Below the pieces are notes generated by a model, which saw nothing but the letters and a program-made list of their open reading frames with translations, had not been told where the DNA came from and did no database searches. Of a stretch of DNA of 64,000 nucleotides, positions 25,876 to 35,057 are shown one piece after another. Every line of letters starts with the position of its first letter. The first letter of the stretch is position 1. The position numbers were made by a program, and so were the translations under genes. Source of the stretch: Streptococcus cuniculi (GTDB taxonomy: Bacteria > Bacillota > Bacilli > Lactobacillales > Streptococcaceae); NCBI RefSeq assembly GCF_004570575.1, contig NZ_SPPD01000007.1, positions 1 through 64,000 of the forward strand, written 5' to 3'.

Positions 25876-25927
25876 GTTATTCGTAGACGTTTCTCACCAT
25901 ATTATAATTATTCTTGGAGGGGATAAT

Positions 25928-27181
25928 ATGAAACACAAATTGATCAAGAGCGTTGCTCTTCTTGCTGCTACAACAAGCGTCCTTGCGGCTTGTTCTTCAA
26001 ATAAATCAGCTTCTAATGATTCATCTGCTGATGGAAAATCATTGACAGTCTATGTTGACCAAGGATACAAAGAGTACATTGAGTCAGTAGCTAAGAAATT
26101 CGAAGAAGACAACGGTGTCAAAGTTACTGTCAAAACAGGTGATGCTCTTGCAGGACTTGATAACCTTTCTCTTGACAACCAATCAGGTTCAGCTCCTGAC
26201 GTTATGATGGCACCATACGACCGTGTTGGTAGCCTCGGTTCAGAAGGTCAATTGTCAGAAGTCAAACTCGCTGAAACCAGCATGACAGAAGACACAACCA
26301 AAGCGTTGGTAACAAACGGTGGAAAAGTCTACGGTTCACCAGCCGTTATTGAAACACTCGTTCTTTACTACAACAAAGACCTCATCAAAGAAGCTCCAAA
26401 AACATTTGCTGACCTAGAAGCAATGGCAAAAGACAGCAAATATGCCTTTGAGGGAGAAAACGGTAAGACAAGTGCATTCCTTGCTGACTGGACAAACTTC
26501 TACTACACTTACGGACTCCTTGCTGGATACGGCGGTTATGTCTTTGGTGACAATGGTACCAATCCAAAAGACATCGGATTGAACAACGAAGGTGCCGTCA
26601 AAGCGATTGAATACGCGAAAACATGGTACGGTCAATGGCCTCAAGGTCTTCAAGACACGTCTGCTGCTGCAAACTTGATTAAGACCCAATTCACTGAAGG
26701 TAAAACTGCAGCTATTATCGATGGACCATGGCAAGCAGCTTCTTACAAAGAAGCAAAAGTGAACTACGGTGTCGCAACGATTCCAACTCTTCCAAATGGT
26801 AAAGAGTACCAAGCATTCGGTGGTGGTAAAGCATGGGTTATCCCAGTTGGATCACAAAACCCTGACATGGCACAAAAATTTGTAGACCACTTGACAGCAA
26901 CTGACCAACAAAAAGCCTTGTACGACATGACAAACGAAGTTCCTGCAAATACAGAAGCTCGTGAATATGCAGTCGGCAAAAACGATGAGTTGACAAGTGC
27001 CGTTGTTGCCCAATTCGCTGCTGCACAACCACTTCCAAACATCTCTGAAATGAGTACCGTTTGGGAACCAGCTGCAAACATGCTCTTTGAAGCTGCAAGC
27101 GGTAAAAAAGATGCTAAAACAGCTGCAAATGATGCTGTGAAATTGATTGAAGATACTATCTCACAAAAATACGGCCAATAA
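25928..27181 (+). CDS. malX: Maltose/maltodextrin-binding lipoprotein
   Basis: A 417-aa ABC substrate-binding protein. Lipoprotein signal with lipobox LAAC (Cys22), a Ser/Asn-rich linker, then a MalE-like fold (LTVYVDQGYKEYIESVAKKFEE; VMMAPYDRVGSL; FTEGKTAAIIDGPWQ). It is anchored to the outer membrane face and delivers maltodextrins to MalC-MalD. The ATG at 25928 is preceded by GGAGGGGATAAT; the open frame upstream covers the promoter and operator and is not translated. No ABC ATPase is in the locus; in streptococci the shared MsmK ATPase usually serves. Confidence 0.96.
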   Translation: MKHKLIKSVALLAATTSVLAACSSNKSASNDSSADGKSLTVYVDQGYKEYIESVAKKFEEDNGVKVTVKTGDALAGLDNLSLDNQSGSAPDVMMAPYDRVGSLGSEGQLSEVKLAETSMTEDTTKALVTNGGKVYGSPAVIETLVLYYNKDLIKEAPKTFADLEAMAKDSKYAFEGENGKTSAFLADWTNFYYTYGLLAGYGGYVFGDNGTNPKDIGLNNEGAVKAIEYAKTWYGQWPQGLQDTSAAANLIKTQFTEGKTAAIIDGPWQAASYKEAKVNYGVATIPTLPNGKEYQAFGGGKAWVIPVGSQNPDMAQKFVDHLTATDQQKALYDMTNEVPANTEAREYAVGKNDELTSAVVAQFAAAQPLPNISEMSTVWEPAANMLFEAASGKKDAKTAANDAVKLIEDTISQKYGQ

Positions 27182-27244
27182 ACAGACTGACGGATGAAAC
27201 GTAAGACAACTCCTACGTCAACCTGTTCAAGTTATAACATGAAC

Positions 27245-27276
27245 GAGGTCGGGAACTTTGATCCCAACCTCTTTTA
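27245..27276 (+). terminator. Attenuating terminator between malX and malC
   Basis: GAGGTCGGGA (27245-27254) pairs with TCCCAACCTC (27262-27271) with one mismatch, followed by TTTTATT. It would give partial readthrough so that malX is made in excess over the permease genes, as is typical for binding proteins. Confidence 0.75.
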
Positions 27277-27374
27277 TTCAAATCTTATACTCAAGAAACA
27301 GCAGTATCAGACAGCACTATACGTGTTTATCCTGCTGTTTCTAGTGTATCGCTTACTAGAAAGGAAATTTTAGG

Positions 27375-28667
27375 ATGTCCCAACAAAACCCTAGTAAAGC
27401 CCTGCTCTTGTCCTTGATTCCAGGTCTTGGACAAATCTATAACAAACAAAAGGCAAAAGGCTTTATTTTCCTCGGTGTAACAATTGCTTTTCTCCTTTAC
27501 TTAGTCACCATTGCTTCGGGGGAAATTGCCAATCTTATCACACTTGGAAGCCAGCGTGGGCGTGATAATTCCCTCTTTATGCTGATTCGTGGTTCCTTCC
27601 ACCTCATCATTATTGCGGTATATCTCTTCTTTTATGTCTTGAATTTGAAAGACGCAAAAGATACCGCAAAACGTTGGAATAGCGGCATTCCTGTCACTAC
27701 AACACTAAAGGGCATGTTTCAAAATATCTATGAGAATGGTTTCCCCTATCTCTTGATTATTCCATCTTATATCGCTATGACCTTTGCGATTATCTTCCCT
27801 GTTGTGGTAACGCTCTTGATTGCCTTTACCAACTACGACTTCCAACATTTACCACCAGGTGCCTTGTTGGACTGGGTCGGTCTAGCCAACTTTTCTAATA
27901 TCTGGCAATTGAGCACCTTCCGCAGTGCCTTTGGTTCTGTCTTGTCATGGACCATTATCTGGGCCCTGTGTGCTTCAACTGCGCAGATTGTCATTGGTAT
28001 TTTAACCGCGATTGTTGCCAACCAACCTTTCATCAAAGGAAAACGCATCTTCGGTGTGATCTTCCTGCTTCCTTGGGCAGTTCCTGCTTTCGTGACCATC
28101 TTGACCTTTAGTAATATGTTCAACGATAGTGTCGGTGCCATCAATACGCAGGTACTCCCATTCTTGAGTAAGTTCTTGCCGTTCATCGACAACTTCCTCA
28201 TTCCATGGAAAACAGATCCTTTCTGGACAAAAGTCGCTCTGATTATGATGCAGGCTTGGCTTGGTTTCCCTTATATCTACGTATTGACCTTGGGGATTTT
28301 GCAATCCATTCCAAACGATTTGTACGAAGCAGCCTATATCGATGGTGCTAGTCCTTGGCAGAAATTCCGCAGCATCACCTTCCCAATGATTTTGGCAGTT
28401 GCTGCGCCAACCCTCATCAGTCAGTACACCTTCAACTTCAACAACTTCTCCATCATCTACCTCTTTAACAACGGTGGACCTGGTAGTGTTGGCGGAGGTG
28501 CTGGTTCAACCGACATCTTGATTTCATGGATTTATAAATTGACCACAGGAACATCTCCTCAATACTCTATGGCGGCAGCCGTGACCTTGATTATTTCCAT
28601 GATTGTCATCAGTATCTCCATGATTGCCTTCAAGAAATTAAATGCGTTTGAAATGGAGGATGTATAA
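27375..28667 (+). CDS. malC: Maltodextrin ABC transporter permease
   Basis: A 430-aa permease of the MalF/MalC type with about eight membrane helices. An N-terminal region starting [26 protein letters not shown] (a TM2-like hydrophobic pair) precedes the core; the ATPase-contact EAA loop is [20 protein letters not shown]. It pairs with MalD. 193 bp downstream of malX; overlaps nothing but ends 1 bp before malD. Confidence 0.94.
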   Translation: MSQQNPSKALLLSLIPGLGQIYNKQKAKGFIFLGVTIAFLLYLVTIASGEIANLITLGSQRGRDNSLFMLIRGSFHLIIIAVYLFFYVLNLKDAKDTAKRWNSGIPVTTTLKGMFQNIYENGFPYLLIIPSYIAMTFAIIFPVVVTLLIAFTNYDFQHLPPGALLDWVGLANFSNIWQLSTFRSAFGSVLSWTIIWALCASTAQIVIGILTAIVANQPFIKGKRIFGVIFLLPWAVPAFVTILTFSNMFNDSVGAINTQVLPFLSKFLPFIDNFLIPWKTDPFWTKVALIMMQAWLGFPYIYVLTLGILQSIPNDLYEAAYIDGASPWQKFRSITFPMILAVAAPTLISQYTFNFNNFSIIYLFNNGGPGSVGGGAGSTDILISWIYKLTTGTSPQYSMAAAVTLIISMIVISISMIAFKKLNAFEMEDV

Positions 28668-28668
28668 G

Positions 28669-29511
28669 ATGAAACTTTCCGTAAAATTTAAACGTCGCCT
28701 CAGCCAGACCTTGACCTATCTCTACTTGATTGTCTTGTCTATCGTCATCATCTATCCGCTCTTGATTACCATTACTTCTGCCTTCAAATCAGGGAACGTC
28801 GTGGCTTTCAAGTTGGATGGAAATATCAACTTTACCCTCGAGAATTTCAGCAAACTTTTCAGCGAAACCCTCTACGGCACTTGGTACCTCAATACCTTGA
28901 TTATCGCCCTCTTGACAATGGTGGTCCAAACCAGTATAGTGGTACTAGCAGGATACGCTTACAGCCGTTATAATTTCCTCGCTCGTAAACAAAGTTTGGT
29001 CTTCTTCTTGATTATCCAAATGGTGCCGACCATGGCTGCCCTTACAGCTTTCTTCGTGATGGCCTTGATGCTCAATGCGCTCAACCAAAGCTGGTTCCTC
29101 ATCTTCCTTTATGTCGGTGGAGGAATCCCGATGAACGCTTGGTTGATGAAAGGCTACTTTGATACGGTGCCAATCTCTCTTGATGAATCTGCAAAACTAG
29201 ACGGTGCTGGACACTTCAGACGTTTCTGGCAAATCGTTCTTCCTCTCGTTCGTCCGATGATTGCGGTACAAGCACTCTGGGCGTTTATGGGACCGTTTGG
29301 CGATTACATCTTATCTAAGTTCTTGCTTCGTGAAAAAGAATACTATACTGTTGCCGTTGGTCTACAGACCTTTGTCAGCGATGCGAAAAATTTGAAAATC
29401 GCATACTTCGCAGCTGGGGCAATTCTCATTGCTTTGCCAATCTGTACCTTATTCTTCTTCCTCCAAAAGAACTTTGTATCTGGTTTAACGAGTGGTGGTG
29501 ACAAGGGATAA
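28669..29511 (+). CDS. malD: Maltodextrin ABC transporter permease
   Basis: A 280-aa MalG/MalD-type permease with six membrane helices and the EAA loop [20 protein letters not shown]. The ATG at 28669 is 1 bp after the malC stop, with GGAGG inside the end of malC as its ribosome site; the alternative upstream start in the same frame would overlap malC. Together with MalC it forms the channel through which MalX delivers maltodextrins. Confidence 0.94.
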   Translation: MKLSVKFKRRLSQTLTYLYLIVLSIVIIYPLLITITSAFKSGNVVAFKLDGNINFTLENFSKLFSETLYGTWYLNTLIIALLTMVVQTSIVVLAGYAYSRYNFLARKQSLVFFLIIQMVPTMAALTAFFVMALMLNALNQSWFLIFLYVGGGIPMNAWLMKGYFDTVPISLDESAKLDGAGHFRRFWQIVLPLVRPMIAVQALWAFMGPFGDYILSKFLLREKEYYTVAVGLQTFVSDAKNLKIAYFAAGAILIALPICTLFFFLQKNFVSGLTSGGDKG

Positions 29512-29651
29512 TCTTTTGTCCCACCTTTTCTTGTGGGTACGAAGTGATAGCATGATATTCAAGATTGAAGAAACGACTAGGCACTAGAAACAAACACAAG
29601 ACGACTGAACGACAGAATAAAAACCGAAGAACGATAGAAATGAGGACACCC

Positions 29652-30434
29652 ATGTTACCTTACCCCTTTTCTTATTTTTCAAGCATTGTCAAACCGCAAA
29701 AAATGTTTGCCAATCGGCATTCCATGACCCTCTGGCAACGTCTGTTTACAACGGTCTTTCTGATTGCTCTCTTGGTCATTCCCTCGTCTTTGCAGACCGT
29801 GCAATTGCGCACTTACCCGCTAGAGAACTTCATCGATGGGATTTATGCCCCTTTAACGGAGCAGATAGTAGCAGACTTGGCGGAGCACCATCAGTTTGCC
29901 GATGGACGATTGACCTACACAGGAGCGGCCCGCTATCCAGACGTAAGGTTCGGAAAAGAAATGCCTCAAGGGGCTGGTTTTACCTATCAATTTGCCACTG
30001 ACAAGCTGACCATTCGTAAGGGCGACACAACCCTTGTTGAACTGTCCTATCACGGTTTTGAAGCAAGTAGCTTTAGGGATAAACAGGCCTTAACCGCTAC
30101 GATTTCACAGGCTTGGTATCAGCAGAACCGTCTGCCGATTAGCCTGACCATCACCCTCATTTCCGCTCTTCTCTTGGGGGCAAATCTGCTCTTTATTGTC
30201 CTTGGAGCGACCTTCTTTCTGTATCTCACGAAAAAATCAACACTCTTTCATCTCCAGTCGGTCAAAGAGTGTTACAATCTAGTCCTCAACTGTCTCGGTT
30301 TGCCAACGATTGTGGCTTGCTTTGTCGGTCTATTTGGCCAAACGGTGACAACGGTGATGACCGTGCAAAATATCTTATTTGTTCTGGTCTTACTGTGGGT
30401 CTTTTTCACAACAAAATTTCGGGATTATGCTTAG
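29652..30434 (+). CDS. malA: Maltodextrin-utilisation membrane protein MalA (DUF1189)
   Basis: About 260 aa. MLPYPFSYFSSIVKPQKMFANR and five hydrophobic stretches, including WQRLFTTVFLIALLVIPSSLQ and three C-terminal helices, fit the DUF1189 MalA protein that is conserved in streptococcal mal loci. Its role is not clear. The ATG at 29652 has GAGG 7 bases upstream; an extended frame to 29565 lacks a ribosome site. The 140-bp gap before it contains only a weak CCCAC/GTGGG hairpin. It ends 9 bp before malR. Confidence 0.82.
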   Translation: MLPYPFSYFSSIVKPQKMFANRHSMTLWQRLFTTVFLIALLVIPSSLQTVQLRTYPLENFIDGIYAPLTEQIVADLAEHHQFADGRLTYTGAARYPDVRFGKEMPQGAGFTYQFATDKLTIRKGDTTLVELSYHGFEASSFRDKQALTATISQAWYQQNRLPISLTITLISALLLGANLLFIVLGATFFLYLTKKSTLFHLQSVKECYNLVLNCLGLPTIVACFVGLFGQTVTTVMTVQNILFVLVLLWVFFTTKFRDYA

Positions 30435-30443
30435 GAGGTTTGT

Positions 30444-31427
30444 ATGCGTGCTACGATTAAAGATGTTGCAAAACTAGCAGGGGTTTCCCCCTCAACTGTC
30501 ACTCGTGTGATTCAAAACAGCTCTGCTATTAGCCAAAAGACCAAAGATAGTGTCCGCAAGGCCATGGCAGAACTCAACTACCATCCCAATCTCAATGCCC
30601 GTAGCCTGGTCAGCAGTTATACCCAGGTCATCGGCCTCGTTTTACCAGATGATTCAGATATTTTCTATCAAAATCCCTTCTTTCCAACTGCTTTGCGGGG
30701 GATCTCGCAGGTGGCAGCTGACCACAATTATGCCATTCAAATCAGCACAGGAAAAGATGAAGAACAGCGGCTGGAAGCCATTTCTCAAATGGTCTATGGC
30801 AGACGGGTAGATGGCTTGATTTTCCTCTACTCTAAACCAGATGATCCGCTGGTGCAACTAGCCATTCAACACAAGTTCCCATTTCTCATTTTGGGAAAGG
30901 CCGCATCACCTTTTATCTCACTAGTCGATAATGACAATATTCAGGCAGCCTTTGAAGCAACCAGCTACTTCATCCAAAAAGGGTATCAGAATCTCGCTTT
31001 TGTAGCCGGAAATAAAGAACTGGTCGTGTCTCAAGACCGCTATAAAGGCTATAAGAAAGCTCTTAAAGCCTACAATATCCCACTTGATGACAGCAAGGTC
31101 AAATTTAGCTCTGGTTTCCTCTTAGAAGACAGCAGTTATAAACTCATGAAAAAACTCATGAAGCAAGAACCAGATGCTATTGTCACGACCGATACCATGG
31201 TGGCAGAAGGCATTCTGCACTACCTCAATGAAATCAACGTACATCTTCCGATTATTTCCTTTGACTCTGTCAAGCCGAAACTTTCAATCGATGCCTACGT
31301 GGATGTTCATGCCATCCAACTAGGGCGTGTCGCCTGCGACACTCTTTTGCAAATTATCAATGATAGCAAGGAAGATAAGCAGATTTGCTATCGCCGTGTG
31401 ATTCCACACACGATTACTGAACTTTAA
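30444..31427 (+). CDS. malR: LacI-family repressor of the maltose genes
   Basis: A 327-aa LacI/GalR regulator. The N-terminal helix-turn-helix reads TIKDVAKLAGVSPSTVTRVI with hinge helix NARSLVSSY; the rest is a periplasmic-binding-like effector domain. It should bind the GCAAACGTTTGC palindromes in the malQ-malX gap and release them with maltose or a maltodextrin. AGGAGG lies 5 bases upstream of the ATG. It lies in the operon after malA and before pullulanase, so it is probably under its own control. Confidence 0.93.
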   Translation: MRATIKDVAKLAGVSPSTVTRVIQNSSAISQKTKDSVRKAMAELNYHPNLNARSLVSSYTQVIGLVLPDDSDIFYQNPFFPTALRGISQVAADHNYAIQISTGKDEEQRLEAISQMVYGRRVDGLIFLYSKPDDPLVQLAIQHKFPFLILGKAASPFISLVDNDNIQAAFEATSYFIQKGYQNLAFVAGNKELVVSQDRYKGYKKALKAYNIPLDDSKVKFSSGFLLEDSSYKLMKKLMKQEPDAIVTTDTMVAEGILHYLNEINVHLPIISFDSVKPKLSIDAYVDVHAIQLGRVACDTLLQIINDSKEDKQICYRRVIPHTITEL

Positions 31428-31445
31428 GAAAGGAGCCATTGGCTC

Positions 31446-33494
31446 ATGGCCTTACGACAATTTAAAGCCTATCTTGATGATGAGGCAACGATTCGCATTC
31501 TTCTTGAAAAACGCTTCGATCATCCAGATATGACCTTTCACATTGCCTCAAGCAATGGCGATGAAGAGCTGGTTATCCACAACCGCACTGAAGAAAATCA
31601 GACGGTGACCTACCAACTCGCTAGCCTTCATCCGCTCAGTTTGATAGGCGCTTATACCATTTACGATCAGGACCGAAACAAAACTGAACTAGCCTACGGA
31701 CAGATTGTCCGCTCAAGCCTCTTTGAGCAGACCTTTACCTACGACGGACAAGACTTAGGCCCCCACTACAGCCCGACTGAAACCCAGTTCAAACTCTGGG
31801 CGCCCATTTCAAAAGCAGTCTTTCTGGTCCTTGACAGTACCCCATACGCTATGAAAAAGCAGGAAAAAGGTGTCTGGCAGGTGACGGTAGCGGGTGACTT
31901 TGACGGATCTAGCTACCACTACCTCCACAAGGTCAATGGAGAATGGCTCTCGGTCCACGATCCCTATGCCCTGTCCTCAAAAACGAACGCAGGTGACAGC
32001 TACGTCATCAATCTAGAAAAGCTCGCAACTCCTCGTCGCGCAAGTACACAGCTCCCACCCGCACAAGCCATCATCTATGAAATGAGTGTCCGTGACTTCT
32101 CACAACAAGCCGCTGCGAATTTCCAGCACGCTGGGCAATTCCTTGGCTTGATAGAATCCCCTCAATTAGAAGACATGACCCTCGGCATGGACTACATCAA
32201 AGAACTCGGTGTGACCCATATCCAACTCATGCCTCTCTATGATTTCGGTAGTGTTGATGAGAATTATCCACAGGCTGTGTATAACTGGGGCTATGACCCT
32301 GTGCAGTACAATGTCCCTGAAGGTTCTTTTGCCAGCAATCCAGACGATCCTTATGCACGGATTTGCGAATTGCAGACTGCTATCCAAGCCTACCATGATG
32401 CGGATATTAGCGTGATTATGGACGTTGTCTACAACCACGTCTACCACGCTGAAGAGTACGCCTTTGAGCGCATTGTCCCTGGCTATTTCTATCGTTATCA
32501 GGAAAACAGCCTCCGCACAGACGGTACCTTCTGTGGAAATGATGTCGCAAGCGAACGCAGTATGGTCCGCAACTACATCAAGCAATCCCTCCGCCAATGG
32601 ACCAACCTCTATGGATTTGATGGCTTCCGCTTTGACCTGATGGGGATTCTTGATGTGGAAACCATGAACCAAATTGAAGCAGAGCTTCGTGCACTCCATG
32701 AAAATATCTACTTGTACGGTGAGGGCTGGAAGATGGCAACAGGTCTTGAATTTGACCAACTTGCCCACCAATACAATGCTGAAAAACTGCCGACACTAGC
32801 CTTTTTCAACGATGACTACCGCGATACCTTTAAGAAAATCCTGCTGAATCCGAAGCGCTTAGTGGACAAACAGCTTCATGAGAAGATTCAACATCTACTA
32901 ACAGGAAGCCGATTCAGCCACTTCCTCAGTCCAGCCCAGTCTGTCAACTACATTGAATGCCATGACAATGCAACGGCCTTTGATTATTTCCACATCGAAA
33001 ATCCTGACTGGACACCGCATCAGCAGAAACGCGCAGCCAGCTTTGGGCTCCAGCTGATTCTGATTTCCCAAGGAATGGCCTTTCTCCACAGCGGACAAGA
33101 ATTTTTCCGCACCAAGGACGAAATCGACAATACCTACAATATCCCAGACAGTATCAATCGCCTCGATTGGACGCGGGCGCTCCGCTACCGTGAGCATGTC
33201 CAGTTTATCCGCGAGTTGATTGCCTTCCGTAAGGAACACCCTATATTGAGCCAGAGTGATTATGACGCGATTCAGGAAACGTTTGATTTCTATTGGCTGA
33301 CAGAGTATGTCCTACGCTATACAATCACCTCCAGAGATGAAAAGATTCAGTTTATCATCAATTTCTCAACTAGTGATTTTACCTATGAAAAAGAAGCGAA
33401 CCAAACCGTCCGCTTTACCTTCCCACCAATGCTAGAAGACAGCAATCAGATGACGATTGCTGGTCAGAGTATGTGTATTTTAAAAGAGAATTAA
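31446..33494 (+). CDS. pulA: Type I pullulanase (GH13), cytosolic
   Basis: A 682-aa debranching enzyme that cleaves alpha-1,6 bonds in branched maltodextrins. An N-terminal beta domain (about 1-100) and CBM48-like region (LGPHYSPTETQFKLWAPISK) precede the GH13 barrel with YNWGYDPVQYN (type I pullulanase signature), VIMDVVYNHVY, GFRFDLMG (nucleophile Asp), YGEGWKM (acid/base Glu) and NYIECHDN. There is no signal peptide or cell-wall anchor, unlike the secreted amylopullulanases of streptococci, so it acts on imported dextrins. It lies 18 bp downstream of malR, as last gene of the mal operon. Confidence 0.94.
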   Translation: MALRQFKAYLDDEATIRILLEKRFDHPDMTFHIASSNGDEELVIHNRTEENQTVTYQLASLHPLSLIGAYTIYDQDRNKTELAYGQIVRSSLFEQTFTYDGQDLGPHYSPTETQFKLWAPISKAVFLVLDSTPYAMKKQEKGVWQVTVAGDFDGSSYHYLHKVNGEWLSVHDPYALSSKTNAGDSYVINLEKLATPRRASTQLPPAQAIIYEMSVRDFSQQAAANFQHAGQFLGLIESPQLEDMTLGMDYIKELGVTHIQLMPLYDFGSVDENYPQAVYNWGYDPVQYNVPEGSFASNPDDPYARICELQTAIQAYHDADISVIMDVVYNHVYHAEEYAFERIVPGYFYRYQENSLRTDGTFCGNDVASERSMVRNYIKQSLRQWTNLYGFDGFRFDLMGILDVETMNQIEAELRALHENIYLYGEGWKMATGLEFDQLAHQYNAEKLPTLAFFNDDYRDTFKKILLNPKRLVDKQLHEKIQHLLTGSRFSHFLSPAQSVNYIECHDNATAFDYFHIENPDWTPHQQKRAASFGLQLILISQGMAFLHSGQEFFRTKDEIDNTYNIPDSINRLDWTRALRYREHVQFIRELIAFRKEHPILSQSDYDAIQETFDFYWLTEYVLRYTITSRDEKIQFIINFSTSDFTYEKEANQTVRFTFPPMLEDSNQMTIAGQSMCILKEN

Positions 33495-33496
33495 AG

Positions 33497-33539
33497 AAAA
33501 AGTTCTAACCAGTTTACACTCAACTGATTAGAACTTTTT
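33497..33539. terminator. Bidirectional terminator between pulA and nrdI
   Basis: AAAAAGTTCTAACCAGT (33497-33513) pairs with ACTGATTAGAACTTTTT (33523-33539) with one mismatch, with A and T tracts on the two sides. It serves the convergent pulA and nrdI genes. Confidence 0.88.
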
Positions 33540-33561
33540 TCTTATAGTGAGAGCTCTGTTT

Positions 33562-34026
33562 CTAGTCAACAAACATTGCCATCAAGTCCATAATCTTTTT
33601 CCCAACTCGCTCAACGTCATTATTGAGACCGCGGAGTTCAAAATTATCAAGTACTGGAAAGCTGAAACGTTCTGCGTATTGCTTGGCTGTTAGGCAATAT
33701 TGGTTGTTGAAATTACGATTGCCAGAACCAACGACACCGAGACACATCTCCACATTGCTGCCATGAGCAATAAAATCTCCCAAAGGAGTTGTCAAAATCT
33801 CGACATCGCCATTGTCCACGCCATTGCCACCCTCTAAGTAGGTCGGCAAAAAGGCCACAAAAGGAGCGTCCAGTTCATAAAAAGGAATGTCCTGCTTGAC
33901 CAAATCCTTGACATGGACCTGCTCCACCTGCAAATCCGACTGAAACTGTAAAAAGGTCGTCAAGCGTTTGACAAAACTCTCGGTATTGCCACTTAGGCTG
34001 ATATAAACAAGGTATACTTTTTTCAT
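33562..34026 (-). CDS. nrdI: Flavodoxin-like NrdI protein (orphan)
   Basis: A 154-aa flavodoxin ([18 protein letters not shown] is the FMN phosphate loop; [16 protein letters not shown] and [10 protein letters not shown] follow). NrdI supplies oxidant for Mn-tyrosyl radical assembly in class Ib ribonucleotide reductase (NrdEF). The ATG at 34026 has AGGGGAAG upstream; an open frame to 34098 would span the operator. nrdE, nrdF and nrdH are not adjacent, so nrdI is separate here. It has its own consensus promoter covered by an NrdR-like palindrome. Confidence 0.92.
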   Translation of the reverse strand: MKKVYLVYISLSGNTESFVKRLTTFLQFQSDLQVEQVHVKDLVKQDIPFYELDAPFVAFLPTYLEGGNGVDNGDVEILTTPLGDFIAHGSNVEMCLGVVGSGNRNFNNQYCLTAKQYAERFSFPVLDNFELRGLNNDVERVGKKIMDLMAMFVD

Positions 34027-34043
34027 CTCTTCCCCTAACAAAA

Positions 34044-34093
34044 AAACACAACATATAGATATATAAACCATTATATATCTATATGTTGTGTTT
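34044..34093. promoter_or_regulatory. Perfect 23-bp inverted repeat (double NrdR-like box) over the nrdI promoter
   Basis: Arms 34044-34066 and 34071-34093 are exact inverted copies with a 4-base centre. Each arm begins AAACACAACATATAGAT, which matches the nrdD box core at 14 of 15 positions, in head-to-head orientation. The nrdI -10 lies in the centre of the repeat and the -35 overlaps its outer edge, so binding would shut nrdI off. Confidence 0.8.
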
Positions 34094-34098
34094 GTCAA
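34070..34098 (-). promoter_or_regulatory. nrdI promoter
   Basis: TTGACA (34093-34098) and TATAAT (34070-34075) on the minus strand are both perfect consensus hexamers with a 17-bp spacer, a very strong sigma-A promoter that would need repression; the palindrome provides this. Confidence 0.85.
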
Positions 34099-34121
34099 TC
34101 TAATCCTACACGTCAGAGGGG

Positions 34122-35057
34122 CTATTCATCCGCCTCGACAAATCGTCCGATAATGGTCACATTATCCGCAACAGAGACGAAGGCCGTCTTGTCTGTTTTC
34201 TTCATAATGGCCTTTAAATCATTGAACTCAGCCCGTGTAATAATGGTAATCAGGACGGTCTTTTGTTCGTGATTATAGGCTCCTTCTACACCGTTGATGA
34301 TGGTCACTCCGCGGTGCAATTTCTTTTGAATCATCTTGATGACACGATTGGGATGACTGGTGATAATCATCGCCTGCATACGCTTTTGCTTGACATAAAT
34401 CACATCCGTCATCTGGCTGCAGACAAAGAGAGCAATCATCGAATAGAGGGCATATTTCCAACCGAAGGTAACACCTGCAACTAGCATAATCAAAACATTG
34501 ACAATCAAGGAAATACTACCGACCTGACGTCCCGTCTTTTTCCGAATCAAGATACTAACGATGTCCGTACCACCGCTTGACACATTGTTACGAAGGGCAA
34601 ATCCAATTCCAGTTCCTAGCATCAGGCCCCCAAAAATCGCATTGACCAAGGGGTCTGTCGTCAAGATAATATGGGGCATAAATTGAATAAAGAAAGAGCT
34701 GAATGTAACCGTAATAAAGGTGAAAATGGTAAATTTATTACCTATCTTGTACCAGGCGATGATGAGCAAGGGAACGTTCAACCCGTAGTAGACCAGCGCA
34801 AGAGGAATTTCAACCCCCCAGTAGGTCACAGAGACCGCAGACACAATCTGCGCAATTCCTGTCACCCCTGAAGAGTAGACATTTCCCGGCTGAAAAAAGA
34901 AATTGACGGCTATACTGGATAAAATCCCGTAGATAATAGAGCCTGAGATACGCTCTGCATAGCGCTCTCTTGAAACGCTTGAAATCACAGACCAAAAGCG
35001 ATTGCGTCTCGCCTTTCTCAGAAATTGAATCCGAAGTTTTCTAAAATACCTATTCAT
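34122..35057 (-). CDS. YitT/DUF161 family membrane protein with DUF2179
   Basis: A 311-aa protein. After a basic N-terminus ([20 protein letters not shown]) there are about five membrane helices typical of the YitT family (DUF161; includes [20 protein letters not shown]), then a C-terminal soluble DUF2179 domain ([20 protein letters not shown]). The role of the family is not established. It overlaps the end of aspS by 8 bp, so the two share an operon. Confidence 0.9.
   Translation of the reverse strand: MNRYFRKLRIQFLRKARRNRFWSVISSVSRERYAERISGSIIYGILSSIAVNFFFQPGNVYSSGVTGIAQIVSAVSVTYWGVEIPLALVYYGLNVPLLIIAWYKIGNKFTIFTFITVTFSSFFIQFMPHIILTTDPLVNAIFGGLMLGTGIGFALRNNVSSGGTDIVSILIRKKTGRQVGSISLIVNVLIMLVAGVTFGWKYALYSMIALFVCSQMTDVIYVKQKRMQAMIITSHPNRVIKMIQKKLHRGVTIINGVEGAYNHEQKTVLITIITRAEFNDLKAIMKKTDKTAFVSVADNVTIIGRFVEADE

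Noticed and set aside
25878..25885. TATTCGTA (minus-strand CIN octamer) in the malX leader
   Set aside because: It lies downstream of the malX promoter, points towards malQ 260 bp away, lacks the T-rich context, and overlaps operator-adjacent DNA; probably chance.
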